A DNA stretch of 64,000 bases from Tardiphaga sp. P9-11 (GTDB lineage: Bacteria > Pseudomonadota > Alphaproteobacteria > Rhizobiales > Xanthobacteraceae). The notes below the pieces were generated by a model, which was not told the origin of the DNA, searched no databases, and was given only the letters and a program-made list of their open reading frames with translations. The stretch lies in contig NZ_NPKQ01000002.1 in NCBI RefSeq assembly GCF_008329525.1, positions 930,001-994,000 on the forward strand. The letters are read 5' to 3'. The position numbers were made by a program, and so were the translations under genes. Below, piece by piece: positions 43,543-52,421 of this stretch (position 1 is the first letter of the stretch; every line of letters starts with the position of its first letter).

Positions 43543-44604
43543 ATGCAATCATCGGTGCAATTCATTCTGGCCTTCGTCGTTGTGCTGGCGCTGATCGGGC
43601 TTACCGCTTGGCTGGTGCGCCGTTTCGCCGGCAACCGGCTGGGCGGCAACACCAGCCGCGGGCGCTTGCCGCGGCTCGCGGTGATCGACGCCGCCGCCGT
43701 GGACGGCCGCCGCCGCCTGGTGCTGGTCCGCCGCGACAATGTCGAACACCTGCTCATGATCGGTGGCCCGTCGGACATTGTCGTCGAGCCCAATATCGTC
43801 CGCGCCATGCCCGGCCGCGAGCAAGCCCCGCAGCGCGGCGGCCTCGCCGCCGATGCGGCAAGCCGTGGCCCGTCCCTGCCTGAAACCCCGAGCTGGGCAG
43901 AAAGCAACGACTCCGGCTTCGATTCCGAACCGCATGTGCCGGAGCCGGCGCCGCGTCCCGCACGCCCCTCCTTTATCGAAGAGCCACGCCGTCCGGTCGC
44001 ACCTTTACCAGAGCGTCGTCCCGATCCGGTGGCTAGCCTCGCCCCGGAACCCGCGCCGCGCCCTGAACCGGCACCACGCAACGAGCTTTTTCCGCAGCGG
44101 CCGATTCCGCGAAGTGAAATGCCACGCGCTGAGACGCCGCGCAGCGAGCCGATGATGCCGCGTCCGATGCGCGCCGATCCTCCGATCCGCACCATGCCGC
44201 AGCCCCGCACGCCCGACCGTGCTGCTGCCACTCCGACACCGCCTGCTCCGGTTGTCGCCGCCCCGGTCATCACGCCACCTGCACCGGTCCCAGCGCCCGC
44301 TCCGGCAGCAGCCGCCGTGTCGTCTGCCGATCAGAACCTCGCCGACATGGCGCAACGCCTCGAAGCAGCCTTGCGCCGCCCTGCCGGTGAAACCCGCCAG
44401 GATGCGCCTGAGCCCCGGGTCGGCGCTCCGTCGGTGGCACCCGAGGCACCCTCGATCCGTCCCGCTTCGCGGACGCCGGAAGTCTCGATCGCCAGCCCTA
44501 CACGTGCCGAGGCGCCGCCGGTCGCCCCGCCGGTCAAATCGGGTTTCGAGAATCTCGAAGACGAGATGGCCTCCCTGCTGGGACGGCCGAAGTCCAGTTC
44601 GTGA
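43543..44604 (+). CDS. fliO: FliO-like flagellar protein with long Pro/Ala-rich tail
   Basis: 353 residues. A membrane helix near the start (VQFILAFVVVLALIGLTAWLVRRF) is followed by the FliO core GRLPRLAVIDAAAVDGRRRLVLVRRDNVEHLLMIGGPSDIVVEPNI. The remaining 250 residues are low-complexity Pro/Ala/Arg, ending FENLEDEMASLLGRPK. ATG 43543 has GGGGAC upstream. Its stop overlaps the GTG start of fliP by four bases. FliO assists assembly of the FliP export ring. FliO proper is about 100 residues, so the tail is unusual. Confidence 0.85.
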   Translation: MQSSVQFILAFVVVLALIGLTAWLVRRFAGNRLGGNTSRGRLPRLAVIDAAAVDGRRRLVLVRRDNVEHLLMIGGPSDIVVEPNIVRAMPGREQAPQRGGLAADAASRGPSLPETPSWAESNDSGFDSEPHVPEPAPRPARPSFIEEPRRPVAPLPERRPDPVASLAPEPAPRPEPAPRNELFPQRPIPRSEMPRAETPRSEPMMPRPMRADPPIRTMPQPRTPDRAAATPTPPAPVVAAPVITPPAPVPAPAPAAAAVSSADQNLADMAQRLEAALRRPAGETRQDAPEPRVGAPSVAPEAPSIRPASRTPEVSIASPTRAEAPPVAPPVKSGFENLEDEMASLLGRPKSSS

Positions 44605-45353
44605 GTTCGGCGAACCTCCCGCGTAGAGTATTTTTCCTTTCTGTGCTGATCGCCGCCGGGACCTTCGCAGGTCCCGCGATGGCGCAGGACATCAGCATCA
44701 ATCTCGGCGGCGGTGGTGGCGGCGTCACCGAGCGCGCGGTGCAGATGATCGCGTTGTTGACGGTGCTGTCGATCGCACCGTCAATCCTGATCATGATGAC
44801 GTCGTTCACACGCATCGTGGTCGTGCTGTCGCTGCTGCGAACCGCATTGGGTACAGCGACGGCTCCGCCGAACTCGGTGATCATCGCACTGGCGATGTTC
44901 CTCACCGCGTTCGTGATGGGGCCAGTGCTGCAACGGTCCTATGACGACGGTATCAAGCCGCTGATCTCCAACGACATCACCGTCGAACAGGCCTTGGTGC
45001 GCGCATCGATTCCGCTGCGCGGCTTCATGCAGAAGAACGTGCGCGAGAAGGATCTCAAGCTGTTCATGGATCTGTCAGGTGAACCGGTGCCGGCAACACC
45101 CGAGGACATGTCGCTGCGGATCCTCGTGCCGGCCTTCATGATCTCGGAGCTGAAGCGCGCCTTCGAAATCGGCTTCCTGCTGTTCCTGCCATTCCTGATC
45201 ATCGACCTCGTTGTCGCCTCGGTCTTGATGGCGATGGGCATGATGATGCTGCCACCGGCGGTGGTATCACTACCATTCAAGCTGATCTTCTTCGTGTTGG
45301 TGGATGGCTGGTCGCTGGTCGCTGGCAGTCTGGTGCAAAGTTACGGACAGTAG
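44601..45353 (+). CDS. fliP: Flagellar biosynthesis protein FliP
   Basis: 250 residues. Signal peptide followed by the FliP core ILIMMTSFTRIVVVLSLLRTALGTATAPPNSVIIALAMFLTAFVMGP and the C-terminal VVSLPFKLIFFVLVDGW. Export-gate subunit. Start is GTG (44601-44603) overlapping the end of fliO, so translation is coupled. It converges on the large AMIN/TPR gene. Confidence 0.97.
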   Translation: MSSANLPRRVFFLSVLIAAGTFAGPAMAQDISINLGGGGGGVTERAVQMIALLTVLSIAPSILIMMTSFTRIVVVLSLLRTALGTATAPPNSVIIALAMFLTAFVMGPVLQRSYDDGIKPLISNDITVEQALVRASIPLRGFMQKNVREKDLKLFMDLSGEPVPATPEDMSLRILVPAFMISELKRAFEIGFLLFLPFLIIDLVVASVLMAMGMMMLPPAVVSLPFKLIFFVLVDGWSLVAGSLVQSYGQ

Positions 45354-45366
45354 CGAGGCTTGTCCT

Positions 45367-48300
45367 CTAACGCGTCATCTCGATCTTGCGCACGTTGACC
45401 ACCGGCTGCGGCTTCAGCGAGCCGGTCGGCATCGGATCGGCACTGGCACCGGGCAGGATCGCCTTTGCGCTGCTTTCGGGGAAGCGCGTCTTCATCTCGC
45501 GCAGGAAGCCGTCAAGCGTATCGACGGACGCCGCCATCTTTGCAATGGCGGCGAATTCCGATGAATTGGTCGAGGTCGGCTTGCTCGCGGTGTCGAAGGC
45601 GACCTTGTCGGCGCCGACATTCATCAGCGGCGCATACTTTTCGCGGAAGCGCGCGAGACCGAGGGCGTCTTCCGCCAGCGCATAGCCCACGACAGCACGG
45701 ATGACGTCGCTCTTTTCGCTCGGCGTCAGCGGCGAGAAATCCCGCCAGCGGTCGCCGTAATAGAGTTCGATCTGTTCGGAGGCTTCGCGCCAGCGTCGCG
45801 ACGACCAATAGATATCCGAGCGGAGCCGGATCGCTTCGCGCCCGCTGACATGAGAGATGATGTCGAGCGCCAGTTCACGGCGGCCGATGTCACTCTGCGC
45901 CCGCGCCTCGAGCAGCAGCCGCTGCTGGCGCAATTCGCCATTGAGATCCGCGATCCGCGTGGTGCGCAATGCGGCAATGGCGCGATCGGGCTTACGGGCC
46001 ATCAGATAAACCATCGCCAGACGTGCAGCGACCTGCGAGCGTGCAGCGCCCTCGAGACGATGATCGACCTGATACTGCAGAAGCTCGGCGGCCTGATCGA
46101 GCAAATCGACAGCTACGAGACGATCTGCAAGACGGCGGATCATCTCGTCACCGCGGCGGCCGATCGGCGTCAGCTCGCGAAACTCGTAGAACATCGCCAG
46201 TGCATCGACCGGCGGCAGGCTGTCACCCTTTGGCGACAGATAGATCTGCGAGAACAGCGCTTGCGCCTCGTCCTGCACCTGGCGTGCAGCTTCGCTGTTG
46301 GCCTGACGTTCGGTGGCCGTACGGGCGGCCAGCAGCGAGTCATTGTAGCGGCCGAGTTCGGCATACATACGTGACAGGATCTGCAGCACCTGCACTTCCG
46401 TACCGTCGCCGCGCCATGTCACTGCGAGAACTTCGAGATCATGCAACGCATCGTCGTTGCTGATCTCGTTGCGCTTTTGGCGCAAATTGATTTCGCGCAG
46501 TTTGGCCTCCGCGGCCGACTGACGATCCACTGAACCGGTGACATCCTGATATTTCGATAGCGCATCCTTCTCGCGGCCGAGCGCCTCGTCGAGCCAGCCG
46601 CTGAGCAGCATGGCCGCGGGCTTGATCTCCGGCGAGATGCCGACCGTTTCGAGTTCGCTGCCGCGCGACGACGCGCCGGCATAGTCCTTCACTTCGAGCG
46701 AAGCCCGCAGTGCCAGCATCAAGGCCGCGCGCTGCAGATCTGCCGGCAGTGCGGCGAGCGTGAATTCGGCATTCTTGAAACGCTCGCGCGCCTCGACCCA
46801 TTTTTCCTGTTTGGCGTAGGCGAGCGCCTTCCACAATTCGCCATCGTAACCCGGCCCGAGCACCGGATTGGCGATATCCTTCAGGGTCTGTTCGGGACGC
46901 CCCATCATCGCGCTGGCCACCGCATGCACGATCAGCGCGACAGGACTTTCCTCACCGACCTTGGTGTCCGAGATCGCGAGATCGGCGACGCCCTTGGCCT
47001 CGTGATACATACCGCGCGCCATGTAGAATTTAGCCAAATCCATCCGCGCCTGCGGCAGCGAACTGGCTTCGGCCGATGACATCGCGTTAATCAACTCGTC
47101 GAAGCGCGCGTTGAATGGACCTTCCTGATCCTTGCGCCACTGGCCGACATCGAAGATTGGCCGCGCCACCGTCGAGGCCCGCTGCGGCGCTGCATCGGCA
47201 GCGGACAACGTCAGACCACCGGGCTTGGTGAGCATCACCTTGTCTATACTGGCTTCAACGGACACGTCGTCGGAGTTCATCTGAACCACCACGCCGTGGA
47301 TGGATTCCAGCAACGAGAATTCGACAAAGTCCTGGCGGCGGATGAACCCGCGCGATGGCGGCAACGCAGTGATGATGTTGAGCGTATCGCCGGCATCCGG
47401 ATCGACCAGGCGATGCTTGAGGCCCGGTTTGGCCAATGGCACCTGCACGCTGGCGCGCGATGGATCGGCAATATTACGCACCGCGGACAATGGCTGCGAC
47501 GGTGTCTGCCGAGTGTCAGCGAGCATCAGCGACCAGGCCTGTCCTGCGCCAGCGGGATCGTCGGTCGTGAGAGAGGCCAATTGCGGGCGATTGAGGCGGA
47601 TGCGGATCGCCTGCCCCTTCTCCAGCGGGATCGTGCTCACATCGGCAATGATCGATCCGCTATCGCGGCGGATCGGCGCGGTGTCGATGGGCCGCGTCGA
47701 ATCTGCCACCAGCCACAGGATATCGCCGCGGCGAAACAGGGCGACCGGCGTTGGCGATGGAAAGGCAAAGGCTATGCGCACACCGTCGCTGCTGCGCTTG
47801 ACCTCAACCGGCATGCCCGCCGGTTCGGTCAGCACAGCAGCAACGGGTGCTGCAGCAGGGGCCGCCGCAACGACAGGCGCTGGCGGCGGTGTTTCTTTCG
47901 CAGGAGCTACGACAACAGGCTCGGCTGCCGGCGCAGGCTTGGGTGATTCAGCGATCTTGGCCGCCTCGGGCCTTGGCTCTTCCGGCTTCGCTGCCGCGAC
48001 GGGCGCTGCCGGTGCAGCCGTCGCAACCTCGACTTTCTTCTCCGAAACGATCTCTTTCGCGATCGTCTCGGAGCTCGGCGGAACGATCTCGCCGGAGCGC
48101 TGTGCCGGGACGCTGGCAGGCTTCTCGACCTCAGGAGGCTTCGCCGCGACCGGCGGCTTCTCGTCCGCGGGAACGGCGACCGGCAGCTTGGCCAGCGGCG
48201 ACGGCTTCTCGTTCTGCTGGAAGCCGATATCGACGACATAGCTCTTGTCCTCGCGGAACGACTTCACATCGACGTCGCCGATCAAGCCGATCTCGACGGC

Positions 48301-49047
48301 GGTCCGGTTGCCGTCCATCGCCTGACCAATCGACGCGACATTGGCGGGCGCGGACAGTTTGGCATCGGCGAGATCGAACACCAGACCGGCGTTGAAGGTC
48401 AGTGTCAGCGTCTTTTCGTTCAGCACCGACGACACACCGACGCCGCCGGTCTCGAACACGAAGCGCACGAAGGTCGGCTGCACGGATGCGCGCACGCGGA
48501 TCGGCGGCTTCTTCTGGCTTTCCGCGGCAGCGCGTTGCTGGCGCAAGGCGCGCTCTGCCGCACGCGCACGCTCCGACAATTCCTTGACCACGTCCTGCGG
48601 CAGACCGGGCGGCATGCCTTTCCAGGTATCGGGCAACAGATCGATGAAGATGCGTTCGCCCGCCGTCATCGAATTGACGGTCACCCTGCGTGACAAAGCG
48701 AGACGGATCGCCGTGCCATCGGGATCGCGGCGTGCGGAGCCGATATAGTCGGGGGCGGCGTCGCCGAGAATCTCGACAGGAATATCGACCGGCCGCTTGA
48801 AGCGAATGACGAGAATGGTGCCGGCTTGCGTCACCTCCGACTCGACGTCCTCGGCAAGCTTCAGCACGATGCGGCCATAGCCGCCCGACGTGCCCATGCT
48901 GGCGGTGCCCCTCACCGCTTGCGCAGAAGCAGAGTCCGGAAACGACAACGCAAGACAGACAATGGCGGCCAGGCCCGCGCAACGTCGAACGGCCCGCGTC
49001 CATGCGCGAGCTTGCGTCCAACATGCAACGGCAGCCGTCCGTGCCAT
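45367..49047 (-). CDS. Large secreted AMIN-like / TPR-rich protein of the flagellar cluster
   Basis: 1226 residues. Signal peptide (to about residue 43). Two beta-rich AMIN-like modules follow, about 55-140 (GYGRIVLKLAEDVESEV .. LVIRFKRPV) and 180-275 (TFVRFVFETGG .. KSYVVDIGF). A Lys/Glu/Ala/Pro linker to about 410, a third module about 415-515 (VRIAFAFPSPTPVALFRRGDILWLVADS) and a TPR-type helical array about 640-1180 complete it. AMIN domains bind periplasmic targets such as peptidoglycan, so I infer a periplasmic scaffold. Last gene of fliL-fliM-DUF6468-motE. I do not know a characterised homologue. Confidence 0.85.
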   Translation of the reverse strand: MARTAAVACWTQARAWTRAVRRCAGLAAIVCLALSFPDSASAQAVRGTASMGTSGGYGRIVLKLAEDVESEVTQAGTILVIRFKRPVDIPVEILGDAAPDYIGSARRDPDGTAIRLALSRRVTVNSMTAGERIFIDLLPDTWKGMPPGLPQDVVKELSERARAAERALRQQRAAAESQKKPPIRVRASVQPTFVRFVFETGGVGVSSVLNEKTLTLTFNAGLVFDLADAKLSAPANVASIGQAMDGNRTAVEIGLIGDVDVKSFREDKSYVVDIGFQQNEKPSPLAKLPVAVPADEKPPVAAKPPEVEKPASVPAQRSGEIVPPSSETIAKEIVSEKKVEVATAAPAAPVAAAKPEEPRPEAAKIAESPKPAPAAEPVVVAPAKETPPPAPVVAAAPAAAPVAAVLTEPAGMPVEVKRSSDGVRIAFAFPSPTPVALFRRGDILWLVADSTRPIDTAPIRRDSGSIIADVSTIPLEKGQAIRIRLNRPQLASLTTDDPAGAGQAWSLMLADTRQTPSQPLSAVRNIADPSRASVQVPLAKPGLKHRLVDPDAGDTLNIITALPPSRGFIRRQDFVEFSLLESIHGVVVQMNSDDVSVEASIDKVMLTKPGGLTLSAADAAPQRASTVARPIFDVGQWRKDQEGPFNARFDELINAMSSAEASSLPQARMDLAKFYMARGMYHEAKGVADLAISDTKVGEESPVALIVHAVASAMMGRPEQTLKDIANPVLGPGYDGELWKALAYAKQEKWVEARERFKNAEFTLAALPADLQRAALMLALRASLEVKDYAGASSRGSELETVGISPEIKPAAMLLSGWLDEALGREKDALSKYQDVTGSVDRQSAAEAKLREINLRQKRNEISNDDALHDLEVLAVTWRGDGTEVQVLQILSRMYAELGRYNDSLLAARTATERQANSEAARQVQDEAQALFSQIYLSPKGDSLPPVDALAMFYEFRELTPIGRRGDEMIRRLADRLVAVDLLDQAAELLQYQVDHRLEGAARSQVAARLAMVYLMARKPDRAIAALRTTRIADLNGELRQQRLLLEARAQSDIGRRELALDIISHVSGREAIRLRSDIYWSSRRWREASEQIELYYGDRWRDFSPLTPSEKSDVIRAVVGYALAEDALGLARFREKYAPLMNVGADKVAFDTASKPTSTNSSEFAAIAKMAASVDTLDGFLREMKTRFPESSAKAILPGASADPMPTGSLKPQPVVNVRKIEMTR

Positions 49048-49145
49048 TCAGAAATGTCTCTCAGCCCGATGCTCGAAGGACGACCAGTCGTCCGCCCTAT
49101 GTCGAATCTAGATTCCGCGCTCTAAGGATTTGTTAATTAATTTCT

Positions 49146-49919
49146 TTAATTCCGGCCCTGCTGGATCGGCCTGCCTTCGATCTTGGGCAGCTCCACCGCC
49201 GCGGCAGAGCGCTCGCCGCCCGAGGCGCGGCGCGCCAGTTCGACGGTAAGGCGTTCAGCGGCCTCCGGCTGCATCAAACCGAGAATGTCGGACATTTTCC
49301 GTGGCGCGATCTGCGAGGCGATCTCGAACAACACCGGCATTTCTAACCGGTCGAAGATCTTCGCCGCGTCCTTCGGCTTCATGCTTTCATACATGGTGAC
49401 GATGCCCTTGAAGCGGGCGGCATCGACTTCGCTCTTCTGGTCGCTCGCCGTCTTGATACCGGCTTCGACACCCTTCAATTCATCGACGCGGGTTTCGATG
49501 CGCTTCTCGGCCGCCTTCAGCAGGCTTTCGCGAATGTCGATCTCGCGGGCACGCGTTTCCAGCTCCTGCCGACGCGCTTGCAGCCGTTCGAGGATCGCGC
49601 GTTCAGCGGGCGAGATTTGAGGCGACAATTCGACAGGCGGATTGCTGGTCGGCTCGATCGCTGCAGGCGCTGCCACCGTAGGCTTCGGCTCTTCCTTCTT
49701 GGCAGATACGGACCCGGTAATGTCGCCATCTGCGGGCTTGCCGCCCGGGAAGTTGAACATCTCCTGCGCCCACGATCCTTTCGCCTGCACCTGCGGTTGC
49801 GGATCGTAGTTGAACACGTAGCCGCCATCGATCACCAGGCCGGCGATCTTGAGAATCGCCAGCCCGAAAACCGCCACCAAGACGACAGGAAGAATACGAA
49901 CGTCCCGAAAAGCTTTCAT
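49146..49919 (-). CDS. motE: MotE-like periplasmic flagellar motor protein
   Basis: 257 residues: N-terminal membrane anchor, a coiled-coil (about 90-160, RLQARRQELETRAREIDIRESLLKAAEKRIETRVDEL) and the MgtE_N-type C-terminus ESMKPKDAAKIFDRLEMPVLFEIASQIAPRKMSDILGLMQPEAAERLTVELA. Matches rhizobial MotE, chaperone of the motor protein MotC. Start ATGA overlaps the stop of the DUF6468 gene. Confidence 0.85.
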   Translation of the reverse strand: MKAFRDVRILPVVLVAVFGLAILKIAGLVIDGGYVFNYDPQPQVQAKGSWAQEMFNFPGGKPADGDITGSVSAKKEEPKPTVAAPAAIEPTSNPPVELSPQISPAERAILERLQARRQELETRAREIDIRESLLKAAEKRIETRVDELKGVEAGIKTASDQKSEVDAARFKGIVTMYESMKPKDAAKIFDRLEMPVLFEIASQIAPRKMSDILGLMQPEAAERLTVELARRASGGERSAAAVELPKIEGRPIQQGRN

Positions 49920-50353
49920 GCAGCGATGCCGTCAGGCCTCCTCCGTTCGGCGAACGCCTGCGCTGCCGCGGCATTGGCCCGCGCTGCGGACACCCGCGGT
50001 GCATCAGCGTCGGTTTCGGTGAGCGGCCGTGCCGCCACCGCAATCTTCGACAGCCGGCGCACGACGGCGTCGCTCTCGGCGAGCTGCGCCTTCAGTTGAT
50101 CGGCCAGCGCCGTTGCCGCCGAAATCTGGCTACCGAGATTCTCGTTGACGTCGCGCACGGTGTGCTTCAGTCCGCCGATCGCACGCTCGGCGATCTCGGT
50201 CACGGTGATGAGCTCGCCGATCGTGGCCTTCAACGATTGCTCGTCCGCCTTGAGGCGCTTCAGGCGCTTATTGAGCAACATGCAATAGGCTATGGTCAGG
50301 ATCAGAAGCACCGCAACCAGGCTCTCGATCACAATTCCTAATGAATGACTCAT
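49916..50353 (-). CDS. DUF6468 flagellar-cluster protein
   Basis: 145 residues: one membrane helix (SLGIVIESLVAVLLILTIAYCMLL) followed by a coiled coil (KRLKRLKADEQSLKATIGELITVTEIAERAIGGLKHTV...) to about residue 95 and a disordered tail. This domain recurs between fliM and motE in alphaproteobacteria. The overlap with fliM and motE starts (four bases each) implies a stoichiometric role in the motor. Function not established. Confidence 0.75.
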   Translation of the reverse strand: MSHSLGIVIESLVAVLLILTIAYCMLLNKRLKRLKADEQSLKATIGELITVTEIAERAIGGLKHTVRDVNENLGSQISAATALADQLKAQLAESDAVVRRLSKIAVAARPLTETDADAPRVSAARANAAAAQAFAERRRPDGIAA

Positions 50354-51549
50354 TGTGCCTCCATCAATTTGGTTTGCTCATCAGCCTTCTCAAACATGGC
50401 GAAGGTTGTGTTAGGCTTGCGTAATTGTTTCGTGACTCGAATGGCAACGCGATCGCCGACACGGCCCATGCGACCTTCAGTCAAGGTGACGGCTCCGCAA
50501 CGCACGGCAACAAGGGCATCCGCCCGCATTTCCAGCGGCAGCGTATCGCCCACTTTGAGAAGCATCAGCTGCTTCAACGGAATCTCCGCCTCATACAGCA
50601 CGGCGTCGACGGCAATCTCGGCCTGAGCAATTTCAGTGGCGAGATGGCTTTCCCAGATCGGATCACGGCCGAATTTTTCGCCCATGAACATCTGCATGAG
50701 CACGGCGCGGATCGGTTCGATCGTCGCATAGGGCAGCAGCAATTCGATATTGCCGCCACGGTCTTCCATGTCGATGTGCAGACGCACCAGGATGGCGGCG
50801 TTGGCCGGACGGCTGATGGCGGCGAAGCGCGGATTGGTCTCAAGCCGGTCGATGGTGAAGGCCACGGGAGACAGTGGTCGGAATGCCTGCTCGGCATCGG
50901 CCAGCACAACTTCGATCAGACGCTTCACCAGATTGGTTTCGATGGTGGTGTAGGGACGGCCCTCGATGCGCAACGAGGCCTGACCACGGCGGCCGCCGAG
51001 CAGCACGTCGATCATCGAATAGATCAGGCTGGAATCGACGGTGGCGAGACCAAAATTCTCCCACTCTTCTGCCTTGAACACGCATAGCACGGCAGGCAGC
51101 GGAATCGAATTCATATAATCGCCGAAGCGCACCGAAGTGATGCGATCGAGCGAGACTTCGACGTTGTCGGAGGTGAAATTGCGCAGGCTCGTGGTCATCA
51201 ACCGCACCAGACGGTCGAACACGATTTCGAGCATCGGCAGACGCTCATACGACACCATCGAGGAATCGATGATGGCGCGAATGCCGGAGTTCTCGTCGAG
51301 ATGGACCTCGTTGACGCTGAAGCCGAGGAGGTTGTCGATTTCTTCCTGCGAGAGAACGCGCTCGCCACCGTTCTTGCCGCCGCCGATATCGCGACCGCCG
51401 TCCTCGACCATGGCGGCCCATTGCTCCGCCATAGTGCCGGTGAGTTCGTTTTCGGCAGCCGCTTTCGCTGCCTCAACGGGATCCTCTGAATCCAGAGAAG
51501 CTTCCCATTCGGCGGCAATTGCGTCCTGATCGACCTGCTCGGTAGACAT
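50350..51549 (-). CDS. fliM: Flagellar motor switch protein FliM
   Basis: 399 residues. The N-terminal part contains a long acidic extension before the CheC-like core (IIDSSMVSYERLPMLEIVFDRLVRLMTTSLRNFTSDNVEVSLDRI) and a C-terminal SpoA domain (EIPLKQLMLLKVGDTLPLEM). C-ring subunit that receives CheY-P. Overlaps the DUF6468 gene by four bases and follows fliL by 18. Confidence 0.96.
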   Translation of the reverse strand: MSTEQVDQDAIAAEWEASLDSEDPVEAAKAAAENELTGTMAEQWAAMVEDGGRDIGGGKNGGERVLSQEEIDNLLGFSVNEVHLDENSGIRAIIDSSMVSYERLPMLEIVFDRLVRLMTTSLRNFTSDNVEVSLDRITSVRFGDYMNSIPLPAVLCVFKAEEWENFGLATVDSSLIYSMIDVLLGGRRGQASLRIEGRPYTTIETNLVKRLIEVVLADAEQAFRPLSPVAFTIDRLETNPRFAAISRPANAAILVRLHIDMEDRGGNIELLLPYATIEPIRAVLMQMFMGEKFGRDPIWESHLATEIAQAEIAVDAVLYEAEIPLKQLMLLKVGDTLPLEMRADALVAVRCGAVTLTEGRMGRVGDRVAIRVTKQLRKPNTTFAMFEKADEQTKLMEAQ

Positions 51550-51567
51550 CAGCCTAAATCCAATTCC

Positions 51568-52059
51568 TCACTGAATGAGGATTTCCTTGAACAGCACAGC
51601 GTTTACGTGATGAGGCGAGATCGCGGCATTGACGCGCCGCGTCAACTCTTCCTTCAGCCGGAACATGCCAACGGAGCCGTTCAGATCGGTCGAGCGCAGT
51701 TCGCGGAGATAAACCTGGAACATGTCGGTGATGCGCGGCATCGACGGCGTAATCTGCGCCACCAACGGCGCTTCCTTCACCTCGAGCACGATCTTGGCCT
51801 TGAGATATTGCACGCGCTCGCCGGGCTGACCGGCAAGATTCACCAGGATCTCCGGCACATCGATGAAGGCGAGCGGCTTCGCAGCCGGTGCCGCCTCTTT
51901 CTTCTCTTCCTTGGGGTGTCCCTTCAGGAAGAACCAGCCGCCACCACCCGCTGCAAGCACCAGCACGCCCACAACGATTGCAATCAGCTTGAATTTGCTC
52001 TTGGGAGCTGTCGCCTCGTCCCCGGCCGGGGTGTTTTCTGAAGTTTCCGTATCCGCCAT
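51568..52059 (-). CDS. fliL: Flagellar basal body-associated protein FliL
   Basis: 163 residues. Single membrane helix near 23-45 (FKLIAIVVGVLVLAAGGGGWFFL), then the FliL periplasmic domain with YLKAKIVLEVKEAPLVAQITPSMPRITDMFQVYLRELRSTDLNGS. Stator-supporting protein. First gene of the unit fliL-fliM-DUF6468-motE-AMIN/TPR. TTAACCAT lies 113-120 bases upstream. Confidence 0.95.
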   Translation of the reverse strand: MADTETSENTPAGDEATAPKSKFKLIAIVVGVLVLAAGGGGWFFLKGHPKEEKKEAAPAAKPLAFIDVPEILVNLAGQPGERVQYLKAKIVLEVKEAPLVAQITPSMPRITDMFQVYLRELRSTDLNGSVGMFRLKEELTRRVNAAISPHHVNAVLFKEILIQ

Positions 52060-52171
52060 CGCCTGCCCGTCCGGGGTTGGGATGAGCTCGATGCTGCAAA
52101 GCAGGCTTTAAAGACGCGATACAAATGCTGCCAGCGCCCAAGGCCCTGTGTGATTGTGACGCTAGGTCGCA

Positions 52172-52179
52172 ATGGTTAA
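52172..52179 (-). promoter_or_regulatory. CtrA half-site upstream of fliL
   Basis: TTAACCAT on the fliL strand, with GAAA at N7 upstream, a degenerate first half. Situated in the 362-base gap between the divergent fliL and flgF genes, which shows no other gene. Confidence 0.5.
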
Positions 52180-52305
52180 CGGAATCTTTCTTTTGACGCT
52201 CAACTAGGAAAATTCTGCCGGCAAATATGGTCAACAAGACCTTTCTGCCGCCCGCTTTCGCGCCTCAAAAACTACCAATAAATTGAAAAATATCACCTTT
52301 TTGGC

Positions 52306-52322
52306 TTGGCACGACTTTCGCT
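52306..52322 (+). promoter_or_regulatory. Sigma54 promoter of the flgF operon
   Basis: TTGGCACGACTTTCGCT: GG at 52308-52309, ten bases, GC at 52320-52321, and the consensus TGGCACG at -24. It lies 100 bases upstream of the flgF start and is oriented towards it. Matches the -24/-12 promoters of middle/late flagellar genes in alphaproteobacteria. Confidence 0.75.
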
Positions 52323-52421
52323 ACTAAGTTTGCGAACCGCGGCTTGGGAGAGCTGTGCGGTTTACGGGATCCACGGCGAGCTTGGGAGAGCGAACCGCGG
52401 GAACTTAGGGGAGAACCACCG

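Noticed and set aside
49133-49149. TTAATTAATTTCTTTAA as a CtrA box before the AMIN/TPR gene
   Set aside because: The spacings between TTAA units are 0, 5 and 9 bases, not 7, and the site overlaps the motE stop on the wrong side for a clear promoter.
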